From contig ONGG01000012.1 of NCBI GenBank assembly GCA_900317305.1, positions 1 to 64,000 of the forward strand: DNA of 64,000 nucleotides. The letters run 5' to 3'. Shown piece after piece: positions 7,683 through 16,210 of this stretch (positions within the stretch are counted from its first letter, which is position 1; each line of letters opens with the position of its first letter). The stretch comes from an uncultured Prevotellaceae bacterium (GTDB taxonomy: Bacteria > Bacteroidota > Bacteroidia > Bacteroidales > Bacteroidaceae). A model generated the notes under the pieces. It ran no database searches, was not told where the DNA came from, and saw only the letters and a list, made by a program, of their open reading frames with translations. Made by a program: the position numbers and the translations under genes.

Positions 7683-10034
7683 CTATCTGATGATGAGTGG
7701 GAACATCACTTTCAATGAGAAATTCCGGCCCATGTTATAGATGCCGTGGTGGCCCGTCACAGGGTTCACCGCGGCATATTTTAGTCGGCTCAGGTGACTC
7801 TGGTAGGCGCGGTTGGTCAGGTTGTCGCCATTCAGGCTCAGCGAGCACAGGTTGCGGTGACGCCACTTGATGTCGGTGCCCACCGACATATTGAGTAGGG
7901 TATACGAGGGAGTGACGGTCTCGGTGTCGTCGGCCACATAGGCATGGTCTTGCCGCAGGTTGCACTCCAGACCAATTTTCACATAGGTGTTGTTGAGCAC
8001 CCTGCCGTCGCGCACCAGGTCGTAGCTCAGTTCCGATACCCATCGGGTGGCCGGTGTCCGCGGTAGGTAGCGGCGGTCGGCAGGCTGATTCCGCTGGCGG
8101 GCATCCACCATCGACAGGCTGTTCTCGAAGTGCAACCGCTCCACAGGATGGATGTCGAGGGTCAGTTCGCCTCCCAGCAACCGGGCATCGCCCTGCGTGA
8201 ACAGGTAGGTGGGCAAGCCGTCGGTCTCCACTCCTGCCTGTCGGCTGGCGAAGATATAATTGTCGATGAAGTTGGCAAACAGGGCCACCTGTGCCGAGAC
8301 GATGGGCGAGGTGTAGTCCCACCCCAGGTCGGCCTGCCAACTGTATTCGGGCCGTAGATTGGCATTGCCCACCTCATAGCGGAAGGTGCCCTCATGCTCG
8401 CCGTTCGAACCCAGTTCGCTCAGGTTGGGTGCGCGGAATCCACGGGCCAGGTTCAGCCGCAGGTGCATGTTGCTGCCCAGTTCTCTCACAACACCCACAC
8501 TGCCCGATATCGCACGGAAGGTGCGCGAGATGCGGCCGAAGCGGTCTTCAAGGGCGAAGGCGTGTACATGCCGCAGGTCGGTGCGCACACCACCGCTGAT
8601 GTTCCAGCTGTTTGCCTTGTAGCCGGCTGTCACATAACCTCCGATGTCGTTGAGCATATAGTCGGGAATGAGGAATTCCTCGCCCTTGTTCACCGACCGC
8701 TGATACATTCCTCCTATGCCGGCATTGAGCTTCAGCCCGTCGGTGTTCTGCAGTGCGTAGTGCACGTCGTAACTCAGGGTGTGAAGCAGGAAGTCGAGAC
8801 CGCTCTCGTCGGGGGTCTCCAGTTCCTCATACTCTTGTCTGCGGTTGCTCTGGTAGCCCACCTGCAGTTTCAGCGTTCCCTTTCCCACATAAACGGAGTT
8901 GTCGAACATGGCTTTGTAGTGGCGCACATGTTGATAAGGGAATCCGTGTCCATAGGTCTTCAGGTCGTGGCGGGTGGCCACGGCCTCACTCTCCTCGCCG
9001 TCTACGAGTACGGGTTTCACAAACTGGCCTGTCGCCTCGTCGCGCTCACCCTCGGTCATGGTGGGGATGAGGTGGTAGTAGCTCATCTGCAGGTGGCTGT
9101 AGCCCCACTGGCGGTTCAAGCCCACCATGCCGCTCAGTGCCCGCTCGGCAAACTGTGTGCCTAGCACATAGCCGTCGTATTTGTTCTTGTAGGCATGGGC
9201 GGCCTTCTGGCTGAACCGGGCATCCCACACAAAGCCTTTCTGGTTGCCGCCCATGTTCAGCGAGTAAGCCCACAACCCATTGTTGGTCTGGTATTCGGCC
9301 GATGCCGACCCTCTGATTTGTCCATTGGGCAATGACGGGCGACTATGGAAAATCACCACGCCAGCCATGGCATCGGAGCCATAGGTGAGCGATGCCGGAC
9401 CTTTCAGTATCTCTATGCTGTTCACGTTCTGCGCGTCGAGTTCTATGCCATGCTCGTCGCCCCACTGCTGGCCCTCTTGTCTGATACCGTCCACCACGGT
9501 CACGATGCGGTTGTAGCCCAATCCGCGTATCACAGGTTTCGAGATGCCGCTGCCAGTGGTCACCTGTGCCATGCCCGGACGGCGGGCAATGGCGTCGATG
9601 ATGTTGGTCGACGAGGTGTTGAGCAGGTCGCGCTGACTGACGATGGCCACGGGAGTGGGTGAGTCTTTCAGCAACTGGTTGCCGGCGATGCCCGTCACCA
9701 CCACTTCGTTGATCATGGCGTTGCTCTCGCGCATCACAAAGTCAAGTTGGTGCGTGCGGTTCAGGTCCACCTCCCTGATGATGGTCTGGTGCCCCACATA
9801 ACTCACCTGTATGGTCATCGTCTTCTGTGGCAGGTTCTCGAAGAGGTATTGCCCGTTGATATCGGTCACGGTGGTCTGTTTCAGTTCGGCTATATATAGG
9901 GTGACGCCTATTAGCGGCTCGTTGTCCACGGCATCAGTCACCTTGCCGCTGAGGGTGGTCTGATGATGGTTGTTCTCTGCCGTGGCACTCATGGGGATGA
10001 GGGCCATCAGCAGCATGATGAATATGGTAGTCAT
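7683..10034 (-). CDS. TonB-dependent outer-membrane receptor, probably for a metal or metal chelate
   Basis: A 783-residue receptor, shorter than SusC proteins and of the siderophore/vitamin/metal class. Signal peptide about 1-19; carboxypeptidase-regulatory-like domain about 26-110 (SGKVTDAVDNEPLIGVTL); TonB box NEVVVTGI; plug about 125-235 (RPGMAQVTTGSGISKPVIRG, GPASLTYGSDAMAGVV); then a 22-strand-type barrel. There is no SusD partner. The gene upstream on the same strand encodes a His/Cys-rich membrane protein. In other Bacteroidetes such small proteins accompany ZnuD-like receptors, so zinc or copper uptake is the best guess. The ligand cannot be read from the sequence. Confidence 0.85.
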   Translation of the reverse strand: MTTIFIMLLMALIPMSATAENNHHQTTLSGKVTDAVDNEPLIGVTLYIAELKQTTVTDINGQYLFENLPQKTMTIQVSYVGHQTIIREVDLNRTHQLDFVMRESNAMINEVVVTGIAGNQLLKDSPTPVAIVSQRDLLNTSSTNIIDAIARRPGMAQVTTGSGISKPVIRGLGYNRIVTVVDGIRQEGQQWGDEHGIELDAQNVNSIEILKGPASLTYGSDAMAGVVIFHSRPSLPNGQIRGSASAEYQTNNGLWAYSLNMGGNQKGFVWDARFSQKAAHAYKNKYDGYVLGTQFAERALSGMVGLNRQWGYSHLQMSYYHLIPTMTEGERDEATGQFVKPVLVDGEESEAVATRHDLKTYGHGFPYQHVRHYKAMFDNSVYVGKGTLKLQVGYQSNRRQEYEELETPDESGLDFLLHTLSYDVHYALQNTDGLKLNAGIGGMYQRSVNKGEEFLIPDYMLNDIGGYVTAGYKANSWNISGGVRTDLRHVHAFALEDRFGRISRTFRAISGSVGVVRELGSNMHLRLNLARGFRAPNLSELGSNGEHEGTFRYEVGNANLRPEYSWQADLGWDYTSPIVSAQVALFANFIDNYIFASRQAGVETDGLPTYLFTQGDARLLGGELTLDIHPVERLHFENSLSMVDARQRNQPADRRYLPRTPATRWVSELSYDLVRDGRVLNNTYVKIGLECNLRQDHAYVADDTETVTPSYTLLNMSVGTDIKWRHRNLCSLSLNGDNLTNRAYQSHLSRLKYAAVNPVTGHHGIYNMGRNFSLKVMFPLIIR

Positions 10035-10186
10035 GTTTGATGTCTTCGATTTGATGTTTTTTTATGGGTAGGTGCCATGGGTATCCATGGCCATCGACAG
10101 CGTCCTTTCTCCAAAGGGCGTTGACTATTGATGCGGCCAAAATGGGGAAACCCACTTCGGTCAAAGAAATAATGTGTGTGAAAACA

Positions 10187-10534
10187 TCAGGCGAAGGGTG
10201 GTGCCCTGCTCGACCTGTTTCCTGTGAAGCCATTGGCAATGAGTGCTCTCTTCCGTGTGTACAGAGGGGTGCCAATGGCAGAAAAGAGAACAACGGACAA
10301 CAGGATGGCGGCGACGAACGGGAGACTCAGCATCTGGCACAATACGCAGTTGTCTACGCAGAAATCGGCCGATGCCAGATGGCTATGGTGCACATGGTGC
10401 GCGCAGTCTACGCAGTCGGCTCCTGCCGCCATTCCTTGCTCATGCACGTGCACCAGCGAGAACAGCAACATCGGCACAAACACTGCCAGCAGCATCCATG
10501 CAAACCATTTCCTTCTTTGCTCCAGTCTGTTCAT
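10187..10534 (-). CDS. small His/Cys-rich membrane protein, putative metal handling
   Basis: A 115-residue protein starting at the ATG at 10534. The open frame runs on upstream through the 87-base tandem repeat, but that extension only translates repeat DNA and is rejected. One membrane segment lies near residues 10-26 and another near 66-85. Between them are clustered ligands: HVHEQ, CVDCAHHVHHSH, then FCVDNCVLCQMLSLPF. The end is RAPPFA. Short proteins of this pattern (a CVLCQ motif and an RAPP end) occur beside TonB-dependent metal receptors in Bacteroidetes and recall the DUF2946 copper-linked proteins. The receptor gene follows after 152 bases. Its -7 box ends 5 bases before the ATG, so the mRNA may be leaderless. 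Confidence 0.75.
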   Translation of the reverse strand: MNRLEQRRKWFAWMLLAVFVPMLLFSLVHVHEQGMAAGADCVDCAHHVHHSHLASADFCVDNCVLCQMLSLPFVAAILLSVVLFSAIGTPLYTRKRALIANGFTGNRSSRAPPFA

Positions 10535-10539
10535 CGCTG

Positions 10540-10570
10540 CAAAGGTAGTGAAAGCCGAAGACAATGCAAA
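10540..10570 (-). promoter_or_regulatory. promoter inside a repeat unit, drives the His/Cys-rich protein gene
   Basis: On the minus strand TTTG (10567-10570), a 19-base spacer and TACCTTTG (10540-10547) make an exact Bacteroidetes promoter. It is the gene-proximal end of the 87-base repeat array. The two distal units have TTCTTTG at this place and lack the TA. Confidence 0.8.
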
Positions 10571-10794
10571 ACAAAAACCATTTTTGTTTTCATTGTTGAG
10601 GCGCCTCCTACCTTCGCCGCGCAGCGGCAAAGAAGTGAAAGCCGAAGACAATGCAAAACAAAAACCATTTTTGTTTTCATTGTTGAGGCGCCTCCTACCT
10701 TCGCCGCGCAGCGGCAAAGAAGTGAAAACCGAAGACAATGCAAAACAAAAAAGCATTTTTTGTTATCATTGTTGAGGCGCCTCCTACCTTCGCC
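10548..10794 (-). repeat. tandem array of three 87-base hairpin-promoter elements
   Basis: Units begin at 10548, 10635 and 10722 (period 87) and are nearly identical. Each contains an AT-rich inverted repeat (ATGCAAAACAAAAACC against TTTTTGTTTTCAT) and a GC-rich part (GCCGCGCAGCGGC). Read on the minus strand, each ends in GGCTTTCAC followed by a -7-like box. The same architecture occurs at 42151-42403 and 52821-52912. It is not CRISPR: there are no variable spacers. Confidence 0.85.
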
Positions 10795-10836
10795 ACATGA
10801 GGATTATTTGCAAATCTATGGGTAAAAATAGAAACA

Positions 10837-10868
10837 TTTGGAAAATTCACAAAATATTCCTAACTTCG
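10837..10868 (+). promoter_or_regulatory. promoter of the GH5 gene
   Basis: TTTG (10837-10840), 20 bases, then TAACTTCG (10861-10868), one mismatch from TAnnTTTG. It gives a leader of about 130 bases before the GH5 ATG. I see nothing else in 10795-11002. Confidence 0.6.
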
Positions 10869-11002
10869 CAACCGAAACCTCAATGCCGCTAAACGAAAGG
10901 AAAGGGCGGCTACACCAATTTCTCTAATTCATGCCATCGATATGGCTTTTTTGCAAAAGAGCCCTTTGTAAGGACAATAGTCAAATCATACAACCAGAAA
11001 AC

Positions 11003-12682
11003 ATGAAGAAACTTTTACTGCTTGCCGCTATCATGCTTGCCTCGATGGGCAGCTGGGCACAGACTGTGGAGCCCAACAACGAAGGAATGACCCTCAGCGC
11101 ACAGGAATGGACGCGCGACGTGGTGATGGGATGGAACCTCGGCAACTCGCTCGAGTGTCCCTATACCGAGACGGAATGGGGCAACCCCAAGACGACCAAG
11201 GCCATGATCCACGCTGTGGCCGAGGCGGGGTTCAATGCCATCCGTATACCTGTGAGATGGATCAACCATGTGAATAATACCACCGACATGATTGTCAATG
11301 CCGACTGGCTCGCCCGTGTGAAGGAGGTCGTCGACTGGTGCCTCGAAGAGAATATGTATGTCATCATCAACTCCCACCATGAGGAGTGGTACGACCGCAA
11401 CCCCTACTATAGCAAGCAAGAGGAGAACAACCGGATGTTGGCCGCCCTCTGGACCTGCGTAGCCACCTATTTCCGCGATTACGACCAGCGGCTCATCTTC
11501 GCAGGCACCAATGAGACCACCGTCAACTGGGCCGCTCCCACCGCTGAGCAGCAGGCCGTGCAGAACAGCTACAACCAGACTTTCGTCGATGCCGTGCGTG
11601 AGACGGGCGGAAAAAACTACTACCGCAACATTGTGGTGCAGACCTTCGCCTGCAGCCCTTACCACGGACTCAACGGCTTCACTATCCCCACCGACAAGGT
11701 GGAGGGACGCCTGAGCGTGGAGTTCCACTACTACGACCCCTATGAGTATTGTGGCAACTGCACCTATTATTATTGGGGAGAGGCCTATAAGGACAAGGGA
11801 CGTATCCTCGCCAGCAGTACAGAGAAGACTATCACCAACCTCTTCGACCGCATCACCAACACATGGGCGAAGAAAGGATTGGGCGTGGTGATGGGCGAGT
11901 ATGGCGTATCCAACCACTTCACTGAGGATGACAAGCAGACGCAGCAGGAAAACATGCAGTACTACCTGAAATGTGTGGTGAGCGAGGCCCGCCAACATGG
12001 GTTTGCCGCCTTCGCATGGGACAATAATGCCTTCAACAATGGTCCTGAGAATTTCGGCATCTTCAAGCGCTGGCAGAATATGGCCGTGGGCAATACCTAC
12101 TTCCTCAAGGGCATCACCGAGGGTGCCGGTTCCGAATATGTGGAGCCTGTAGGCCCGGGCGACGATGATACAGGCGAGGGCGTGACCTATTGGGAGGGCG
12201 ACGCCGTGCTCGACTGGGGCAACGGACTGCAACTCTCAGTGCCTGGCTCGGTGTTTGAGGAAAAGGGTGCCGATGTGCAGATGGTGCTCTCCTACACACA
12301 GGACTACTCCGACTACGACGACCTGCAACTCTTCTATGGCGACTGGAGCTCGCTGTTGCCATTCATCGTGGGAGACAACAGTTTTACGGGCGACTTCATA
12401 CCCAGCAACTACTATTCTACGGGCACGGGCACCAGCCACACCACTGCTTTCTCGTTTGATGAGGGCACACTGGCTACCGTTCTGCAGAAGGGCATCGTCA
12501 TCCAGGGCCATGGCATACGGCTCAACAAGGTGACCATCACCTCGCCCTCTGGCATCACGCTGACCGAGGCCGACAAGGCTGCGGTCAATGCTCCTGCCTA
12601 TACCCTTGGCGGACAGCGCGTGTCGCAGCCGCTGCCTGGGCATCTCTATATCCAGAATGGAAAGAAATTCATTGCCCGCTGA
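11003..12682 (+). CDS. GH5 endo-beta-glycanase (cellulase-like) with C-terminal binding-like domain
   Basis: A 559-residue secreted enzyme; the ATG at 11003 opens the signal peptide MKKLLLLAAIMLASMGSWA, and the upstream in-frame ATG at 10931 is rejected. The GH5 barrel covers about 25-375: WNLGNSLE, IRIPVRW, INSHHEEW, acid/base Glu171 in AGTNETTV, HYYDP, nucleophile Glu299 in MGEYGVS, and FAWDNN. The acid/base motif has Thr where most GH5 enzymes have Pro (NEP). An acidic linker (GPGDDDTGEG) leads to a beta-rich domain (about 400-520) that may bind carbohydrate. The last 30 residues form the GQRV...YIQNGKKF tail shared with other exported proteins here. The esterase gene follows 36 bases later. 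Confidence 0.88.
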   Translation: MKKLLLLAAIMLASMGSWAQTVEPNNEGMTLSAQEWTRDVVMGWNLGNSLECPYTETEWGNPKTTKAMIHAVAEAGFNAIRIPVRWINHVNNTTDMIVNADWLARVKEVVDWCLEENMYVIINSHHEEWYDRNPYYSKQEENNRMLAALWTCVATYFRDYDQRLIFAGTNETTVNWAAPTAEQQAVQNSYNQTFVDAVRETGGKNYYRNIVVQTFACSPYHGLNGFTIPTDKVEGRLSVEFHYYDPYEYCGNCTYYYWGEAYKDKGRILASSTEKTITNLFDRITNTWAKKGLGVVMGEYGVSNHFTEDDKQTQQENMQYYLKCVVSEARQHGFAAFAWDNNAFNNGPENFGIFKRWQNMAVGNTYFLKGITEGAGSEYVEPVGPGDDDTGEGVTYWEGDAVLDWGNGLQLSVPGSVFEEKGADVQMVLSYTQDYSDYDDLQLFYGDWSSLLPFIVGDNSFTGDFIPSNYYSTGTGTSHTTAFSFDEGTLATVLQKGIVIQGHGIRLNKVTITSPSGITLTEADKAAVNAPAYTLGGQRVSQPLPGHLYIQNGKKFIAR

Positions 12683-12718
12683 CTTCGTCATTGAACCCAA
12701 CCCACAATATCCCCTCGT

Positions 12719-13882
12719 ATGAGAAAAACCATATGGCTCCTCTTGTTGTGGTGCATGGGAATGGTTCCCATCAACGCCCAGAAGAAACCAGTGCAGAAAC
12801 GCGACAAGTTTGAGTACTCGTTCGAACTGCCCGTGTATGTCGAACAGTTGAAGAGAGAACTCACCTATCCGCTGGCATGGGGCAACAGCGACATCAAGGA
12901 CTTCGGTCGCTGGCGCACCGCAGCGCGCAAGAAGGTGTTCGAGTGCATGATGGCTCCGCCACGGCCCGCCGCCGTCTTCGATATGCGCGTGGAGGCCGAG
13001 GAACAGCGCGAGGGCTACAAGGCCCGGAAGATATCATTCAATATCAATGCCTACTCGCGGGTGACGGCCTATCTCCTTGTTCCCGATGGCGATGGACCTT
13101 TCCCCGCCATCAATGCCTTGCACGACCATGGCGCACATCTCTATATCGGCAAGGAGAAGATGATACAGCCGTTTGGCGTGGAGCAGGAGGTGGCCGACGA
13201 TGCCAACGAATGGGCAACACGGCTCTACGACGGACAGTTTGTGGGCGACTACATGGCCAGTCACGGCTATGTGGTGCTCTCCGTAGACGCTCCCCTGTGG
13301 GGTGAGCGCGGACGTGAGGAAGGGGTGGACCGCAGCAAGTACGACATCATCGCCGGAAACATGATGATGCTTGGCCGCGACCTCTGTGCCTTCATGCACT
13401 ATGATGATATCTACGCCACCGACTTTCTGGCCACCCTGCCTTTCGTCGACCGCAATCGCATCGGATGTCTGGGCTGCTCGATGGGGGCCTATAGGTCGTG
13501 GATGCTCGCGGCACTCACCGACCGCATCAAGGCAGCGGCCTCCATCTGCTGGATGGTGACTACCGACGTGCAGATGTCGACCCTCGACAAGAAGAAAGAG
13601 AATGGTGGCTTTGCCAACTGCCTGCCCGGACTGCGGCAGTATCTCGACTACCCGCATATCGCCTCGATGGCATGCCCCAAGCCCATGCTTTTCATCAATG
13701 GGTCGCAAGACCACCTGTTCCCAGTCAGGGGGGTGGAGGCGGCTTTCGGCATCATGCACGATGCCTGGCGCAGCCAGGGTGCCGACGACCGGTTGGAGAC
13801 AGAAATTTGGGATATCCCCCATTCGTGTGGGCTCAAGGCACAGCAACGTATGCTGGAGTTCTTCGACAAGTATCTGAAATAG
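12719..13882 (+). CDS. exported alpha/beta-hydrolase, acetylxylan-esterase-like
   Basis: A 387-residue alpha/beta hydrolase with a signal peptide (residues 1-20, ending PINA). The catalytic triad can be read as Ser254 in GCSMGAY, Asp331 in NGSQDHLF and His368 in IPHSCG. HDHGAHLY near residue 138 probably forms the oxyanion region. The layout is that of the Abhydrolase_7 / acetylxylan esterase group common in Bacteroidetes. It lies 36 bases behind the GH5 gene, so removal of acetyl or similar esters from the polysaccharide the GH5 enzyme cuts is a reasonable inference. A short hairpin without a T-run (13891-13906) follows the stop. Confidence 0.8.
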   Translation: MRKTIWLLLLWCMGMVPINAQKKPVQKRDKFEYSFELPVYVEQLKRELTYPLAWGNSDIKDFGRWRTAARKKVFECMMAPPRPAAVFDMRVEAEEQREGYKARKISFNINAYSRVTAYLLVPDGDGPFPAINALHDHGAHLYIGKEKMIQPFGVEQEVADDANEWATRLYDGQFVGDYMASHGYVVLSVDAPLWGERGREEGVDRSKYDIIAGNMMMLGRDLCAFMHYDDIYATDFLATLPFVDRNRIGCLGCSMGAYRSWMLAALTDRIKAAASICWMVTTDVQMSTLDKKKENGGFANCLPGLRQYLDYPHIASMACPKPMLFINGSQDHLFPVRGVEAAFGIMHDAWRSQGADDRLETEIWDIPHSCGLKAQQRMLEFFDKYLK

Positions 13883-13960
13883 CAGTCGCTACGGATGGCA
13901 ATCCGTGCAATTGTCTGGATTCCGTGAATTTGAATAACAAAAACAATTAGGTTAGAATAA

Positions 13961-14866
13961 ATGAGATATGGTGTGATTGGCACAGGTGCCATAGGCGGTT
14001 TCTATGGCTCCAAGCTCGCCAAGGCGGGCAAGGAGATGCACTTCCTCTTCCATCGTGACTATGAATATGTGTGTGAGCATGGGCTGCAGGTTGACTCCTG
14101 CGATGGCGATTTCCATCTCGACAACGTGAGGGCCTATGCCCAGACTTCCGACATGCCGCAGTGCGATGTGGTGCTGGTGTGCCTCAAGTCGGTGAACAAC
14201 CATCTGCTGGCTTCGCTGCTGCCGCCGCTGCTCCGTCCCGACACGGTGGTGGTGCTCATCCAGAATGGCATAGGCGTGGAGGCCGACGTGCAGAAGATGT
14301 TCCCACAACTGCGGCTGGCGGCCGGACTGGCTTTCATCTGCTCGGCGAAGACTGAGCCAGGACGGGTTTTGCACCAGTGCTATGGCAGTATCAACCTGGC
14401 CAACTACTCATGTGGTGACACCGACGTGCTGGGCACGGTCTTGGCCGACCTTCAAGAGGCGGGCGTGGTGGCCCACCTCGTGGAGTATCACGAGGCGCGT
14501 TGGAAAAAGGCGGTATGGAACATGCCCTTCAATGGCATGACCGTGGCGCTCAACACCTCTACCGACAAATTGCTCTCCAATCCTCACACCCGCCGGCTCA
14601 TCCGTGAACAGATGATGGAGGTGGTGAATGCCGCACGACATATGGGGGTGCACAATATCGATGAGGCGTTTGCCGACTTGATGATAACCACCACCGATGC
14701 CATGGTGCCCTATTCGCCCAGCATGAAACTCGACTACGACTTCCACCGGCCTATGGAGATCGACTATCTCTACTCACGACCCATCAAGGAGGCCAGGGAT
14801 GCCGGGTTCGATATGCCCAAGCTCGCCATGCTCGAGGCCGAACTGAGGTTCCTGTCCGGACAATAA
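13961..14866 (+). CDS. panE: 2-dehydropantoate 2-reductase (ketopantoate reductase family)
   Basis: A 301-residue NADPH-dependent reductase that makes pantoate for coenzyme A. The N-terminal Rossmann motif is GVIGTGAIGGFYG (residues 4-16). Further family features are VCLKSVNN (Lys near 76), IQNGIG (about 100-105), and the helical C-terminal half with the catalytic Lys region EARWKKAVWNMPFNGMT (about 178-194). Length and motifs match PanE/ApbA enzymes. It stands alone, with a strong terminator at 14870-14905 directly behind it. Paralogs of this family can act on other 2-keto acids, so the exact substrate is not proven. Confidence 0.88.
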   Translation: MRYGVIGTGAIGGFYGSKLAKAGKEMHFLFHRDYEYVCEHGLQVDSCDGDFHLDNVRAYAQTSDMPQCDVVLVCLKSVNNHLLASLLPPLLRPDTVVVLIQNGIGVEADVQKMFPQLRLAAGLAFICSAKTEPGRVLHQCYGSINLANYSCGDTDVLGTVLADLQEAGVVAHLVEYHEARWKKAVWNMPFNGMTVALNTSTDKLLSNPHTRRLIREQMMEVVNAARHMGVHNIDEAFADLMITTTDAMVPYSPSMKLDYDFHRPMEIDYLYSRPIKEARDAGFDMPKLAMLEAELRFLSGQ

Positions 14867-14869
14867 ACC

Positions 14870-14905
14870 AAGGCGCCAGCGAGACAATGGTCTCGCTGGC
14901 GCCTT
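14870..14905 (+). terminator. terminator behind panE
   Basis: A perfect 16-base stem (AAGGCGCCAGCGAGAC) with loop AATG and its complement. No long T-run follows, but the stem is strong and lies 3 bases after the stop. Confidence 0.8.
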
Positions 14906-14920
14906 GAATATATTCAGGAA

Positions 14921-14948
14921 AAGAAGCTTCGCATTCGCTCAACTTCTT
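14921..14948. repeat. short dispersed hairpin repeat
   Basis: AAGAAG and CTTCTT enclose TTCGCATTCGCTCAA, followed by a T-run. The same core (TTCGCATTCGCTCAACTT) lies at 47754-47771, right behind another gene. It may also terminate transcription. Confidence 0.55.
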
Positions 14949-14954
14949 TTTGGC

Positions 14955-16076
14955 TTATTTCAGGCTTTTCTGTACTTCCTTGGCATACTCGTCGCCCAGG
15001 ATGGCGGCTTTGTTAATCCACTCGCGGCCCTTGTTCTTGTCGCGCTTCACGCCATGGCCATAGTAGTAGCAGATGCCAAGGCCGGTCATGCCCGATGGGT
15101 TGCCCTGCTGGGCGGCCTGCTCCATCCATTTGGCTGCCTCTTCCAAGTCCTTGGTCACACCCATTCCGTTGTAATACATGTGTCCGATGTTATACTGGGC
15201 CTCGGCATTGCCTTGCTCGGCGGCTTTCAGATACCATTTGGCGGCTTGCTCAAAGTCGCGGTCCACAAACACGCCGTTGTCGTAGTAGCGGCCAAGGGCC
15301 AGCTGGGCGGGAGCGAATCCTTTCTCTGCCGACTTGGTGATATATTCCATCGCTACGAGGTTGTCTTGAATCACTCCCTCGCCTACGGAGTACATACGGC
15401 CCACCTCAAAGAGGGCACGGGTGTCGCCCACTTCGGCCAGGCGGTTGAAATAGCTGAAAGCCTTGGCGGGGTCTTTGTCCACGCCATCACCTTTCAGATA
15501 GCAGTAGCCCAGGTTGTAGATGGCGGCATTGTTGCCTAGGGCGGCAGCTTTCTCCCACCATTTCCTTGCCTCGGCATAGTCAAGGTCCACACCTTTCATC
15601 AGGTAATAGCAAGAGCCCAAATTGAACATTGCGGGAGCATATCCCTTGTCGGCGGCCTTGCGGTACCACTCCACTGCTTTGGGGTAGTTTTTGTCGAAGT
15701 TCTCCCCTCCGGAGTCGTAGAGATGGCCAATGCTGTTCATGGCCGACAGGCTGCCTTTGCTGGCTGCTTTCGTATACCATTTCACGGCCTCGTTCAGGTC
15801 TTTTGCCACGCCATATCCGTTCTCATGGCAGAAGGCGAGGTTGAACTGTGCCTCAATGTCGCCACTCTCGGCGGCACGGGCAAACCATTTCACGGCTTCG
15901 GCATGGTTGGCGCTCACGCCTTTTCCACTGAGCAGGCAGTTGCCCAGCACCACTTGGGCCCTGATGTTGCCTGCCTCGGCATCACGGCGCATGCTGGCGA
16001 TGTCGGCAGCAGTCTGGGCGGTGGTGGCCGAAGCCACGAGGCAGAGCAGGGCTATGGTCAGTTGTCTTATTCTCAT
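14955..16076 (-). CDS. secreted Sel1-repeat (TPR-like) protein
   Basis: A 373-residue protein with a signal peptide (about 1-21, ending TTAQ). About nine Sel1-like repeats of some 36 residues fill the rest (for example NLAFCHENGYGVAKDLNEAV and NIGHMYYNGMGVTKDLEEAA), each a helix pair with the pattern A..LG..Y..G.GV..D...A..W...A. Such solenoids act as protein-protein scaffolds in the periplasm or at the envelope. The minus-strand TATTTTTG at 16141-16148 is a likely -7 box, giving a leader of about 60 bases. Its partner is unknown, and nothing in the neighbourhood identifies one. Confidence 0.88.
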   Translation of the reverse strand: MRIRQLTIALLCLVASATTAQTAADIASMRRDAEAGNIRAQVVLGNCLLSGKGVSANHAEAVKWFARAAESGDIEAQFNLAFCHENGYGVAKDLNEAVKWYTKAASKGSLSAMNSIGHLYDSGGENFDKNYPKAVEWYRKAADKGYAPAMFNLGSCYYLMKGVDLDYAEARKWWEKAAALGNNAAIYNLGYCYLKGDGVDKDPAKAFSYFNRLAEVGDTRALFEVGRMYSVGEGVIQDNLVAMEYITKSAEKGFAPAQLALGRYYDNGVFVDRDFEQAAKWYLKAAEQGNAEAQYNIGHMYYNGMGVTKDLEEAAKWMEQAAQQGNPSGMTGLGICYYYGHGVKRDKNKGREWINKAAILGDEYAKEVQKSLK

Positions 16077-16210
16077 TTTCTATTGTCTTTATATGTCGCC
16101 TCATGCTGTTGTTGGCAGAGGGTCAATGGTTTATCGCTTGCAAAAATAGTCATTTCCTCTCATTTTCTCCTAACCCATAAGGTTATTTTTCCCTAAAAGG
16201 GATGAATCTG

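Noticed and set aside
10535-10756. Extension of the His/Cys-rich protein through the 87-base repeats.
   Set aside because: The repeated peptide is only translated repeat DNA upstream of the promoter; period 87 is a multiple of three, which keeps the frame open.
10548-10794. Possible CRISPR array.
   Set aside because: Units of 87 bases follow one another with no unique spacers, and there are no cas genes.
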